Shown in pieces: positions 7,027-13,933 of a DNA stretch of 14,777 nucleotides. Position 1 is the stretch's first letter; every line of letters starts with the position of its first letter. The notes beneath the pieces are model-generated. The model saw nothing but the letters and a program-made list of their open reading frames with translations, did not search any database and was not told where the DNA came from. The stretch is taken from assembly GCA_002309875.1 (NCBI GenBank), contig DBYM01000017.1, forward strand, positions 1-14,777, read 5' to 3'. Origin of the DNA: Cyanobacteria bacterium UBA1186. Lineage in GTDB: Bacteria; Cyanobacteriota; Vampirovibrionia; Gastranaerophilales; Gastranaerophilaceae. The translations under genes and the position numbers were made by a program.

Positions 7027-8553
7027 ATGGAGAAATTCCTTTATAACAGAAACAATTCGGGATATATAAATCTTTTGATGGGATTTCCTGCCCCTAAATC
7101 ATTTGCATTGTCTTCACTTGGTTATATGTGGTTATATAAACTTTCAGACACAACCGACGGTATCAATTCCCGTATGGTATGCAAAGATACCTATGCTGAT
7201 ATTGACATTAATAAAATCAATGCCATTTCTTTTTCAATGTCTTTCGACTTTGATTTTATGGGAGTATTTGAAATCTTGGACAAATACAAAATCCCGCTTC
7301 CGTCAAAGGAACGGGGCGATAGTTTTCCGCTTATATTTGCGGGAGGGCCGGTTATAACAACAAACCCCGAACCATACAAGCAAATCTTTGATTTTATGGT
7401 GATAGGCGACGGAGAATCAGTATTCCCAAAAATATTGGAAATCTTAAAAATGGACGTGGATAAAACCCAAACTTTGGAGCATTTATCAAAACTTGAAGGA
7501 ATATATATTCCGTACAAAACCAAAACAGTAAAGAAACTTACGGAAAGACTTAATAATATAATCTACACACCCGTAATTAGCGATGAAAGTTATTTTAAAA
7601 ACACATTTATCATAGAAATCGCAAGAGGCTGTATGAACAGATGCGCATTCTGTACCGCATCATACATAAATCTTCCGTTCAGAAGTTATGGCTATGACAA
7701 AATTATTGAAGCAATAGGAACAGGCCTTCAGCATACAAATAAAATTGCTCTGTTAGGTGCTCAAATCAGCGCTCACCCGGATTTTAACAAAGTTATGGAA
7801 TATTTACGCAACAAGATTGAAGCAGGTAACAATATTGAACTTAGCCTGTCATCTCTGAGAGTAGATGGGATTACACCGGGACTTGTACAAACGCTCGTAC
7901 TCGGAGGACAGAAAACAACCACAATAGCAATTGAAGCCGCTAGCGAAAGGCTCAGAAAATTCATAAACAAAAACATCAGCGAAAAACAAATATTTGAAGC
8001 CGTAAAAATAATAAAAGAAAACGGGCTTAAAGGAGTTAAAATTTACGCAATGATCGGACTTCCGAATGAAACGGACGAAGATATACACGAATTTATCCTG
8101 CTTGCAGAAAGGTTAAAAAAAGAAAATCCTAAGTTTGAACTCACATTTTCTTTTTCAAGTTTTGTTCCAAAACCTCACACCCCTTTCCAATACTGCCCGA
8201 GAGAAGATACAAACACTCTTGAAAAGAAACAGAAATATCTGCAAAAATCTTTGGCAAAACTCGGGATTGAAAGTAAGTTTTCGAGCATAAAATGGGATTA
8301 TATACAAACTCTGCTTTCAAGGAGCGGAGAGGAAATAACACCGCTTCTGATTGATGTTTATAAAAACGGGGGAAAACTTGGTGCATACAAACAAGCCCTG
8401 AAAAAATTTAAAATTAATACCGAGCCTGCAATAAGCGGATACAAAACAAATGAAACATTACCCTGGGAATTTATCGAATTTGGGACCTCCAAAGATATGA
8501 TAAACAGTGAGTTCCGACGCCTTAACAAATTTACGGATTGTAAAGAATTGTAA
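7027..8553 (+). CDS. Radical SAM protein with N-terminal B12-binding-like region (TIGR03960-like, function unknown)
   Basis: A 4Fe-4S radical SAM enzyme of about 508 residues. The N-terminal third resembles a degraded cobalamin-binding-type Rossmann domain: INAISFSMSFDFDF followed by PLIFAGGPVITTNPEPY and FDFMVIGDGE. The radical SAM core follows, with C-x3-C-x2-C in ARGCMNRCAFCTASYINLPFR and the later MIGLPNETDED motif. The CTASY and PFR residues recall the uncharacterised family often fused to DUF2344, but no DUF2344 domain is present. The Cys spacing matches a canonical cluster, so it should be active; the substrate is unknown. The start is ambiguous: ATG at 7027 (chosen) or TTG at 7021, which overlaps the upstream stop and sits better after AAGAG (7010-7014). 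Confidence 0.82.
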   Translation: MEKFLYNRNNSGYINLLMGFPAPKSFALSSLGYMWLYKLSDTTDGINSRMVCKDTYADIDINKINAISFSMSFDFDFMGVFEILDKYKIPLPSKERGDSFPLIFAGGPVITTNPEPYKQIFDFMVIGDGESVFPKILEILKMDVDKTQTLEHLSKLEGIYIPYKTKTVKKLTERLNNIIYTPVISDESYFKNTFIIEIARGCMNRCAFCTASYINLPFRSYGYDKIIEAIGTGLQHTNKIALLGAQISAHPDFNKVMEYLRNKIEAGNNIELSLSSLRVDGITPGLVQTLVLGGQKTTTIAIEAASERLRKFINKNISEKQIFEAVKIIKENGLKGVKIYAMIGLPNETDEDIHEFILLAERLKKENPKFELTFSFSSFVPKPHTPFQYCPREDTNTLEKKQKYLQKSLAKLGIESKFSSIKWDYIQTLLSRSGEEITPLLIDVYKNGGKLGAYKQALKKFKINTEPAISGYKTNETLPWEFIEFGTSKDMINSEFRRLNKFTDCKEL

Positions 8554-8571
8554 CAATTTTATCCAAAATCC

Positions 8572-8598
8572 TAAAGTTTTCAGTAAATATGCCGTAAA
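8572..8598 (+). promoter_or_regulatory. Sigma-28 (FliA/SigD)-type promoter
   Basis: TAAAGTTT (8572-8579), exactly 11 bases, then GCCGTAAA (8591-8598). The established FliA consensus is TAAAGTTT-N11-GCCGATAA, so the upstream box and the GCCG core match fully at the right spacing; only two of the last four bases differ. It lies just past the radical SAM stop and would start transcription near 8605, leaving a roughly 28-nt leader with a Shine-Dalgarno site before the 8633 start codon. Activity is inferred. Confidence 0.6.
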
Positions 8599-8632
8599 TA
8601 CTACTAAAGGAAAACTAAAAGGAAAGACTAAA

Positions 8633-9778
8633 ATGGGAATGTCGGCGTCACAAGCGAGATTGCTCACTCTTACGAGCAGGCTTCACGATATAGAGTTAAA
8701 GGCTCAGAATATCGAAGCGCAAAAGATTGCTCTTGCAACCCAAAAAGACGGGTTGTACCAAGAGTACTGTGATGCATTGGACGCAAAAGCATTTAAGATT
8801 AACATCGGAACGGCTTCAAATAAAAATCTTATTGATGCAAACTTCAATTCTCTTTGCGGATACTACGACGGAAAATTGAAAGATTATACACTTATTGATA
8901 ACAAAACTAATTTGTTGCTTGTTAACAAAGAAACAGAAGCAACATATAAACAATTCAGAATGGATAAGTATGCCTTCGCACTTGCAATGATGGGCGTTTT
9001 GAAATCAAATGCAGGTTACGATGACATTGGAAAAGAAGTGGAAAGAGAAGGCTACAACGATGAAGATGATTGGCAGACACTTCTTCACGGCGGTGAGGGC
9101 GGCAGTTATACCGAAACATCGGTTATTGCGATGACCCCGTTGGAAGAAGCAATTTATAACAGCATAATAAGCAGCGGAACGGAAAAGTCTTCAACATTAA
9201 AGGCTAAGTACGAAGCAGTACAGGAAGCAAATGACAAAGAATCACGTGCAGATGCAATGACAAAATTCAGAGAAGAACTGATGAAACAAGGCGGAGCACA
9301 AATGTATTGCTACCTCGCATCTCAACAAGGTGTTTCTGACCCTGAATTTGATATGGCAGAATTTAATCATTATGTACACTTGTGGGAAGCAATAGATGAA
9401 GCAGGCGGCTGCACAGTTATTGATAAACAATATGAAGGCGGAGAAGACGGAACGAAATGGTTTAAAGATATGGTCGAATCCGGTCTGATTACTATACGTG
9501 CTTATGGCGACAGCGCTAACCCTAAAGGCTGGTCTGATACAAGTTTTGCCACAAGCACAAACTACAACTTCCTGCAGGAAGTAAACGATGAAACAAATGT
9601 TAAAAAAGCAGAAGCAAAATATGAGCACGAGCTTAACATTATAAACAAAAAGGATACAAAATTTGACACAGAACTAAGCAAATTGGAAACAGAAAGAACA
9701 GCAATTACCACAGAAATGGATTCTATCAAAAAGGTCAGAAATGACAACGAAGAAAGAACCTTTGGTATATTCTCATAG
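8633..9778 (+). CDS. Unrecognised 381-residue protein with terminal coiled coils (MSASQARLL type)
   Basis: No enzyme or domain family recognised. The start at 8633 is chosen because AAGGAAAG (8619-8626) lies at normal spacing and upstream codons overlap the radical SAM gene; the ATG two codons later (8639) is possible. The N-terminus (residues 1-50, MGMSASQARLLTLTSRLHDIELKAQ and on) is an amphipathic helix rich in Leu/Gln/Ala without a signal peptide. The middle (about 120-310) is acidic with Gly patches and WFKDMVESGLITI (276-288). The C-terminus (about 313-378) is a charged coiled coil ending in NEERTFGIFS. Helical ends around a variable middle recall secreted axial or structural proteins such as flagellar hook-filament components, but no such signature is present. 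A sigma-28-like promoter upstream strengthens that idea without proving it. I recall similar N-termini in Gastranaerophilales-type genomes. Confidence 0.8.
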   Translation: MGMSASQARLLTLTSRLHDIELKAQNIEAQKIALATQKDGLYQEYCDALDAKAFKINIGTASNKNLIDANFNSLCGYYDGKLKDYTLIDNKTNLLLVNKETEATYKQFRMDKYAFALAMMGVLKSNAGYDDIGKEVEREGYNDEDDWQTLLHGGEGGSYTETSVIAMTPLEEAIYNSIISSGTEKSSTLKAKYEAVQEANDKESRADAMTKFREELMKQGGAQMYCYLASQQGVSDPEFDMAEFNHYVHLWEAIDEAGGCTVIDKQYEGGEDGTKWFKDMVESGLITIRAYGDSANPKGWSDTSFATSTNYNFLQEVNDETNVKKAEAKYEHELNIINKKDTKFDTELSKLETERTAITTEMDSIKKVRNDNEERTFGIFS

Positions 9779-9794
9779 ATGTAAGATAATTCCC

Positions 9795-9812
9795 TGAGAG
9801 CGGACGCTCTCA
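9795..9812 (+). other. GC-rich hairpin just after the 8633-9778 gene
   Basis: A perfect 7-bp stem (TGAGAGC / GCTCTCA) with a 4-nt loop, followed by a pyrimidine-rich stretch rather than a clean U-tract. It may protect the mRNA 3' end or pause polymerase before the true terminator 36 nt downstream. Confidence 0.5.
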
Positions 9813-9847
9813 AATTCACCTAACCTTTTTCCTTTTTCCTTTTCTTT

Positions 9848-9880
9848 AGCCGCTTGATTTCCCAAGCGGTTTCTTTTTTT
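9848..9880 (+). terminator. Intrinsic terminator of the AI-2E / radical SAM / 8633 transcription unit
   Basis: CCGCTTG (9850-9856) pairs with CAAGCGG (9863-9869) around a 6-nt loop, followed by a T-rich tract with seven T in a row (9874-9880). A classic rho-independent terminator ending transcripts before the rplJ promoter. Confidence 0.85.
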
Positions 9881-9897
9881 ATTTACGATTACACCAC

Positions 9898-9926
9898 TTG
9901 ACAGAAAAGTTTGGTTTTGTTAATAT
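9898..9926 (+). promoter_or_regulatory. Sigma-70-type promoter for rplJ-rplL
   Basis: Consensus TTGACA (9898-9903), a 17-bp spacer and TAATAT (9921-9926) predict transcription from about 9932-9934, giving a leader of about 270 nt before rplJ. Confidence 0.8.
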
Positions 9927-9931
9927 TTAGT

Positions 9932-10089
9932 TCTAATCGCAGACAGTTAGTATCCTCTTGTTAGGATTTAAATTAGATTAAGCTAGCCGAGATTGGGAAC
10001 CGGGGACAAAGGTCTCCGCCTAATTTAACACTAATAATATAAATAGCTTATTATTTTGTGGATTTTGCGATTAGAGCAAAATCTTTTTT
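9932..10089 (+). promoter_or_regulatory. Ribosomal protein L10 (rplJ) leader with attenuator
   Basis: A structured 5' leader in the position of the known L10(L12)4-responsive leader. The first transcribed bases TCTAATCGCA (9932-9941) are perfectly complementary to TGCGATTAGA (10066-10075), closing a long-range 10-bp stem. Inside are a 5-bp hairpin (9952-9956 / 9963-9967), a 9-bp helix (9968-9976 / 10020-10028) and a 7-bp GC-rich hairpin (10001-10007 / 10012-10018, one G-U pair). The closing stem shares bases 10066-10068 with the intrinsic terminator at 10061-10089 and buries its loop, so the two folds are mutually exclusive. Known L10 leaders bind L10-L12 at a kink-turn and tune rplJL expression. 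The L10 assignment rests on position and architecture, not on an alignment. Confidence 0.75.
10061..10089 (+). terminator. Leader (attenuator) terminator upstream of rplJ
   Basis: GATTTTGC (10061-10068) pairs with GCAAAATC (10076-10083) around a 7-nt loop and is followed directly by six T (10084-10089). It lies 115 nt before the rplJ start codon, so read-through is required for rplJL expression. Formation excludes the long-range closing stem of the leader. Confidence 0.7.
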
Positions 10090-10148
10090 GTATGAAATTT
10101 TAAATAATCTGCAAAGAAGGTTGAAAAAAGCAAAATCTTTTTTGTATG
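10075..10148 (+). repeat. 20-nt perfect direct repeat pair in the rplJ leader
   Basis: The 20 bases at 10075-10094 (the terminator 3' arm, its T-run and GTATG) recur exactly at 10129-10148, 54 nt downstream. Bases on either side differ. The second copy has its own weak A-T hairpin (10124-10130 / 10137-10143) and could pair with the first terminator's 5' arm (10061-10068). The remaining leader to 10190 shows no other clear structure. Confidence 0.8.
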
Positions 10149-10203
10149 GAAATAAAAATTAGGTCGAAATTTTTGGAAAATTACAGAATAAAAGGAGCAA
10201 AAA

Positions 10204-10725
10204 ATGTCAACAAAAGCTTTTAAAGAAGACAAAATTTCTCTAATCAAAGAGAAAATTGACAAAGCTCAAGTTGCTATTGTTACCGAGTACAAAGGATACA
10301 CAGTTGAGGAAATTACTAACCTCAGACGCTCACTTCAAAAAGAAGGCGGCGACTACATGGTTACTAAGAATACTCTTGCAAAACTTGCCATTAAAGGTAC
10401 TCCTTATGAAGTTTTGTCTGAAATCCTTAAAGGTCCGATTGCTATTGCATTCGGTTTCAATGATCAGGTAGCACCTGCAAAAGCATTGTCAAAATTTATT
10501 AAAGATACAAAGAAAGGTGAAATTCTTGCCGCAGCAATGGACGGAAAACTTATGACTGCTGCAGAAGCAAAAGCGCTTGCTACTCTTCCTTCAAAAGAAG
10601 AAATTTACGCAAAAATGCTTGGCTGCCTCAACTCACCTGCTTCAGGTATCGTTGGTGGCATCAACGGTGTTATGTCGGCTCTTGTCAGAGCAGTTGCAGC
10701 CGTTCGCGACCAAAAATCAGCATAG
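10204..10725 (+). CDS. rplJ: 50S ribosomal protein L10
   Basis: The 173-residue L10 protein anchors L7/L12 dimers to the 23S rRNA GTPase-associated region. Visible: the N-terminal RNA-binding domain with KAQVAIVTEYKGYTVEEITNLRRSLQKEGGDYMVTKNTLAKLAIKG; the GPIAIAFG segment; and a C-terminal helix (GGINGVMSALVRAVAAVRDQK) that would hold L12 dimers. Length is normal for bacteria. AAGGAG (10192-10197) lies 6 nt before the ATG. rplL follows after 54 nt, in the usual order, but rplK-rplA are not upstream. Expression is probably controlled by the attenuating leader before it. Codons lean towards GCT, ACT and CTT, as expected for a highly expressed gene in an AT-rich genome. Confidence 0.97.
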   Translation: MSTKAFKEDKISLIKEKIDKAQVAIVTEYKGYTVEEITNLRRSLQKEGGDYMVTKNTLAKLAIKGTPYEVLSEILKGPIAIAFGFNDQVAPAKALSKFIKDTKKGEILAAAMDGKLMTAAEAKALATLPSKEEIYAKMLGCLNSPASGIVGGINGVMSALVRAVAAVRDQKSA

Positions 10726-10779
10726 TATTTATGCTTAGTTAAACAAAAAGTAATACTACAAAACATAAAGGAGAAAATC

Positions 10780-11163
10780 ATGAGTGTAGAAGCAATTTTA
10801 GAATCAATCGAAAAATTAACATTATTGGAAGCTGCTGAATTAGTTAAAGCAATGGAAGAAAAATTCGGCGTATCAGCTGCTGCTCCTGTTGCAGTTGCTG
10901 CTGCTCCTGCTGCTGCAGCCGGCGCTGCTCCTGCAGGTGAAGAAGAAGCTGCTGAAGTAAACGTAATCTTGGCATCAGTTCCTGCTGATAAGAAGATTGC
11001 AGTTCTTAAAGAAGTAAGAACTATCACGGGTCTTGGCTTGAAAGAAGCTAAAGATTTAGTTGATGGTGCACCTAAGGCAGTTAAAGAAGGTGTTAAGAAA
11101 GAAGAAGCAGAAACTATCAAGAAACAACTTGAAGCAGCAGGCGCTACTGTTGAAATTAAGTAG
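10780..11163 (+). CDS. rplL: 50S ribosomal protein L7/L12
   Basis: The 127-residue stalk protein L7/L12 is present in multiple copies on the ribosome and recruits and activates translation GTPases (EF-Tu, EF-G, IF2). Visible: an N-terminal dimerisation helix region (MSVEAILESIEKLTLLEAAELVKAMEEKFGV), an Ala/Pro-rich flexible hinge (about 32-55), and a C-terminal domain with VPADKKIAVLKEVRTITGLGLKEAKDLVDGAPKAVKEGV. Length and hinge are typical. AAAGGAG is well spaced before the ATG. It follows rplJ after 54 nt, in which a 7-bp stem including the rplJ stop codon could form (10723-10729 / 10752-10758); such spacers often host processing or rate-setting elements. A terminator follows directly, so rpoB is not co-transcribed. 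Confidence 0.97.
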   Translation: MSVEAILESIEKLTLLEAAELVKAMEEKFGVSAAAPVAVAAAPAAAAGAAPAGEEEAAEVNVILASVPADKKIAVLKEVRTITGLGLKEAKDLVDGAPKAVKEGVKKEEAETIKKQLEAAGATVEIK

Positions 11164-11178
11164 GTTGACATTTAAACT

Positions 11179-11217
11179 TAAAAAGAGGTATTTGATAATT
11201 CAAATACCTCTTTTTTT
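11179..11217. terminator. Strong bidirectional intrinsic terminator
   Basis: A 14-bp perfect stem (11181-11194 / 11201-11214) with a 6-nt loop, bounded by A-rich sequence on the left and seven T (11211-11217) on the right. It ends rplL on the plus strand and the convergent glycosidase operon on the minus strand. Confidence 0.9.
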
Positions 11218-11229
11218 ATATTTATTAAA

Positions 11230-12045
11230 TTACTTTTTCTTTATAATCAAAAACGATTTGAGAGCCCGACCCGTATCCCCCGAATCCTGGGTAGAAACTA
11301 CGTGTATATCTTTGTAATCAAATGAAGTCGAACTTCCTCCGTCAAAAGCCATTGCGCTGTCGAGACCGTAACCTGCGCATAAGTCTCTTGCCTCCTGCAT
11401 AGTCATCGGATTTGCATTTGTCACTATGAATATATGAACTTCCTGTTCATCTTTAGAATTATTCTTTATTCCGATTAATGTCCTGGGTACTTTATGCAGC
11501 ACCGAAGCGGATTCTCTTGTGACATTACCCTCTTCATCTTTGACAACAAAGAATTCTTCCTCAAGCCTCAAATTCGGGAGTAACATAGGTCCGCCTTGCG
11601 CTGAAGTCTTTATATCACACAAAAAATCAGGTCTTGAATTGTGCGAAGCAATCTCAAACTTAATTTTACCGTCACAATCCATAACTCTGAATTCAGACCT
11701 GTTTGTTATTGCCTTAAGGTTTTTACGCAAAACGGGGTTATACATCAGATTTTCATTAAACAACGGGTCTTCAACCGTTTGTGAATCATTTACTATATAA
11801 GATATCGTCTTTTGGTTTTTGGGGTCAAAAAAGCCTGCATTAACAGTCATAAGCGATCCTGAATTAAGGTGTGCCTCTTTATTTGTAATCAGGTTTGGAG
11901 ATGAAACAAACACCATTCGTTTCTGTATCTTATTTCCCGTAAGCACAATGTGGTATATTCCGTTGTCATAATCTACGTCAATGCCGCTTGCGCAGGCATA
12001 CGCAACTCCAAAAAACAAACATAATAAAACTAATATTTTCTTCAT
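11230..12045 (-). CDS. Exported phosphodiester glycosidase family protein (NAGPA/DUF2233)
   Basis: A 271-residue secreted protein of the phosphodiester glycosidase family named after human NAGPA, which removes GlcNAc from phosphodiester-linked sugars; bacterial members are thought to act on envelope glycans. Visible: signal peptide MKKILVLLCLFFGVAYACA (cleavage probably after AYA or ACA); NAGFFD (69-74); QGGPML (150-155); PRTLIGI (187-193); AMAFDGGSST (231-240); and GRALKSF near the end. These are the conserved family motifs, so the active site seems intact. The ATG at 12045 is chosen because it begins the signal peptide and has AAGGGA upstream; an earlier in-frame Met lies inside lptF. Exactly one nucleotide separates it from the lptF stop, implying co-translation with the Lpt genes. 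An envelope-glycan substrate is inference. Confidence 0.85.
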   Translation of the reverse strand: MKKILVLLCLFFGVAYACASGIDVDYDNGIYHIVLTGNKIQKRMVFVSSPNLITNKEAHLNSGSLMTVNAGFFDPKNQKTISYIVNDSQTVEDPLFNENLMYNPVLRKNLKAITNRSEFRVMDCDGKIKFEIASHNSRPDFLCDIKTSAQGGPMLLPNLRLEEEFFVVKDEEGNVTRESASVLHKVPRTLIGIKNNSKDEQEVHIFIVTNANPMTMQEARDLCAGYGLDSAMAFDGGSSTSFDYKDIHVVSTQDSGDTGRALKSFLIIKKK

Positions 12046-12046
12046 T

Positions 12047-13171
12047 TTAAAAATCCCTTGATTTATAAAAAGCAACTATTGCGATTAAAAAGCATACAGG
12101 CGAGAAAGATGCCGTTATTAACGGAGGGAGAATACCTTTTTCTGCCATCAGATCAAAGAACGGCAGGGTAATATAATAAGCGAATATACAGCCTATTGCT
12201 ATCGTGAAACCGATAAGTTTCTGTTCTCTTGGTTTTGAAAATCCTAACAAAGCACCGATTATTGCAAACAACATACAGAGGAACGGGTGCAGATATCTTT
12301 GCAGATACTTGTTATACATCAGACGGTATTCTTCGTCCATATTCTCTTTTTTCAGTAATGCCACGTATTTTCTCAAATCGCCGTTGGTAATTTCTCTTTC
12401 TTTTTTTGTGGAATACTGCATTAATTTAAATGCATTTTCAGAGACCTCGCCATCAAGAATATTCATCTTATCAATGTGCCTTATAGCCTTGAATATTCCT
12501 TCTTCACTAATATCATAAGATTTGATGTCCGAAAGTTTCCAGCAGGGAACACCTTCGTCATTTACGCCCATTTCACCGTGTTCTGCGACAATTACGTTCT
12601 CCAAACCGTGCAGGTCATCAAAAACCTTATCTGCGAAGTCCATATATATTACATCAGACATAATCCCGTTATTATATCGTGATACAACAACTGCGTGCTC
12701 GGGACGATTTTTTGCATCTTTTTGGGTATAAATAAACTGCGTTACAAAATTCTTTCCTTTTATTTCCAACGACTTTTGGCAGGAATAAGGTATCAGTTTA
12801 TCATAGGTTATAAAGCATAATACCGTTACAATAAAACTCAAAACCAAAAGCGGTCTGATAATTCTACCAAAAGACATTCCGACAGCCCTGAAAATAGTGA
12901 GTTCCGAATCTTTGCTCAGTTTATCAAAAGTAAATAACGTTCCGAGCAACAAACCGACAGGAAGGCCTTTCCCCAATATTTTAGGGATTTCATACAACAT
13001 TCCCATTATACCGACACGTACGGTATATTCGCCCTTCATAATATGTTTTATGGTATTTAACAATTCTTCAGGCGCAAGCCATACAACGGTAAACAGAAGT
13101 ATTGCAACCAAAGTTGAAGTCAATATCTGCTTAAAAATATATTTATCAAATACCGTAATGTGTTTATTCAT
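12047..13171 (-). CDS. lptF: LptF/LptG family LPS-export permease (YjgP/YjgQ)
   Basis: A 374-residue inner-membrane subunit of the Lpt ABC machine that extracts lipopolysaccharide from the inner membrane and passes it towards LptC and LptA. Visible: three N-terminal hydrophobic segments (about residues 15-34, 55-80, 100-122); a periplasmic stretch of roughly 165 residues (beta-jellyroll region); and three C-terminal segments (about 293-313, 318-338, 350-369). The N-terminal FDKYIFKQIL and the LHPFLCMLFAIIGALLGF segment (294-311) are family hallmarks. It follows lptB with one base between stop and start and precedes the glycosidase gene in the same way. Only one permease gene is present here; a second (LptG) is not visible, so the protein may homodimerise or pair with a distant paralogue. 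F versus G cannot be separated by eye. Confidence 0.88.
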   Translation of the reverse strand: MNKHITVFDKYIFKQILTSTLVAILLFTVVWLAPEELLNTIKHIMKGEYTVRVGIMGMLYEIPKILGKGLPVGLLLGTLFTFDKLSKDSELTIFRAVGMSFGRIIRPLLVLSFIVTVLCFITYDKLIPYSCQKSLEIKGKNFVTQFIYTQKDAKNRPEHAVVVSRYNNGIMSDVIYMDFADKVFDDLHGLENVIVAEHGEMGVNDEGVPCWKLSDIKSYDISEEGIFKAIRHIDKMNILDGEVSENAFKLMQYSTKKEREITNGDLRKYVALLKKENMDEEYRLMYNKYLQRYLHPFLCMLFAIIGALLGFSKPREQKLIGFTIAIGCIFAYYITLPFFDLMAEKGILPPLITASFSPVCFLIAIVAFYKSRDF

Positions 13172-13172
13172 A

Positions 13173-13898
13173 CTATAATTGGAAATCCTTACCCAAATAG
13201 AGTTTCTTTGCTATCGGGTCATTTGCAACCCGTTCACTGTCACCCTCAATCATAATTCTGCCGTCAAAAATCACATAAGCCCTGTCTGTTATGGATAATG
13301 TCGCCTTCGGATTGTGGTCGGTAATCAACACTCCCAAACCTTTTTCCTCGGAAATTTTTCTTATGTTTTCTTTAATATCGACAATTGCAATCGGGTCAAT
13401 TCCGGCAAACGGCTCGTCAAGAAGCATAAAATCAGGACATGCGGCAAGCGCACGAGCAATTTCAACACGTCTTCTTTCACCGCCTGATAACGCGACTGCA
13501 GGAGTTTTACGCAATTTTTCTATACCGAATTCGCCCAAAAGTGTTTCAAGCATTTTCCGTTGCTCGTCAACCGTCAATTTCTCGTTCATTTCAAGAACAA
13601 GTTTGATATTTTCCTCAACATTAAGTTTACGGAAAATAGAATTTTCCTGAGGTAAATACCCTATACCTGCTCTCGCTCTCAAATTCATCGGCCATGTTGT
13701 TATTTCACGGTTATCAATATAAACAGAGCCGCCATTTGGCTTAATCAAACCGACAATCATATAAAAAGTTGTCGTTTTACCTGCACCGTTCGGCCCGAGT
13801 AAACAAACAACCTCTCCTTTATCAACATGAAATGTTACGTCATTAACGACACTTCTGTCACCGTATATCTTAACTAAATTCTTGGCTTCAATCCTCAT
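13173..13898 (-). CDS. lptB: LPS export system ATP-binding protein LptB
   Basis: A 241-residue ATPase, exactly the usual LptB length, that drives lipopolysaccharide extraction by LptFG. Visible: Walker A GPNGAGKTT (35-43); Q-loop YLPQENSIFRKLNVEENI (81-98), where SIFRKL is LptB-typical; signature LSGGERRRVEIARAL (137-151); Walker B FMLLDEPFAGIDP (157-169); and switch His in TDHN (193-196). ATG 13898 is chosen because a GGGGAG Shine-Dalgarno site precedes it and the protein begins at the normal MRIEAKNLVKIYG; upstream in-frame codons are AT-rich leader. It is first in a tight operon with lptF and the glycosidase gene, with TAG-T-ATG at its end. Its presence is strong evidence for an outer membrane. 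Confidence 0.93.
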   Translation of the reverse strand: MRIEAKNLVKIYGDRSVVNDVTFHVDKGEVVCLLGPNGAGKTTTFYMIVGLIKPNGGSVYIDNREITTWPMNLRARAGIGYLPQENSIFRKLNVEENIKLVLEMNEKLTVDEQRKMLETLLGEFGIEKLRKTPAVALSGGERRRVEIARALAACPDFMLLDEPFAGIDPIAIVDIKENIRKISEEKGLGVLITDHNPKATLSITDRAYVIFDGRIMIEGDSERVANDPIAKKLYLGKDFQL

Positions 13899-13933
13899 AA
13901 TACTCCCCTTTTTAACCATGATACAACAAATAT

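Noticed and set aside
8507..8632. N-terminal extension of the 8633 protein overlapping the radical SAM gene
   Set aside because: It covers the sigma-28-like promoter, and a proper ribosome site precedes 8633.
9960..10060. Possible tRNA or other small RNA in the GC-richer part of the rplJ leader
   Set aside because: No cloverleaf or T-loop signature; the helices fit a ribosomal-protein leader between a promoter and an attenuator.
10605..11171. 188-residue Ala/Ser-rich minus-strand reading frame opposite rplJ-rplL
   Set aside because: It is the antisense of rplL and the rplJ end; its composition mirrors the Ala-rich hinge of L7/L12, and there is no ribosome site or promoter.
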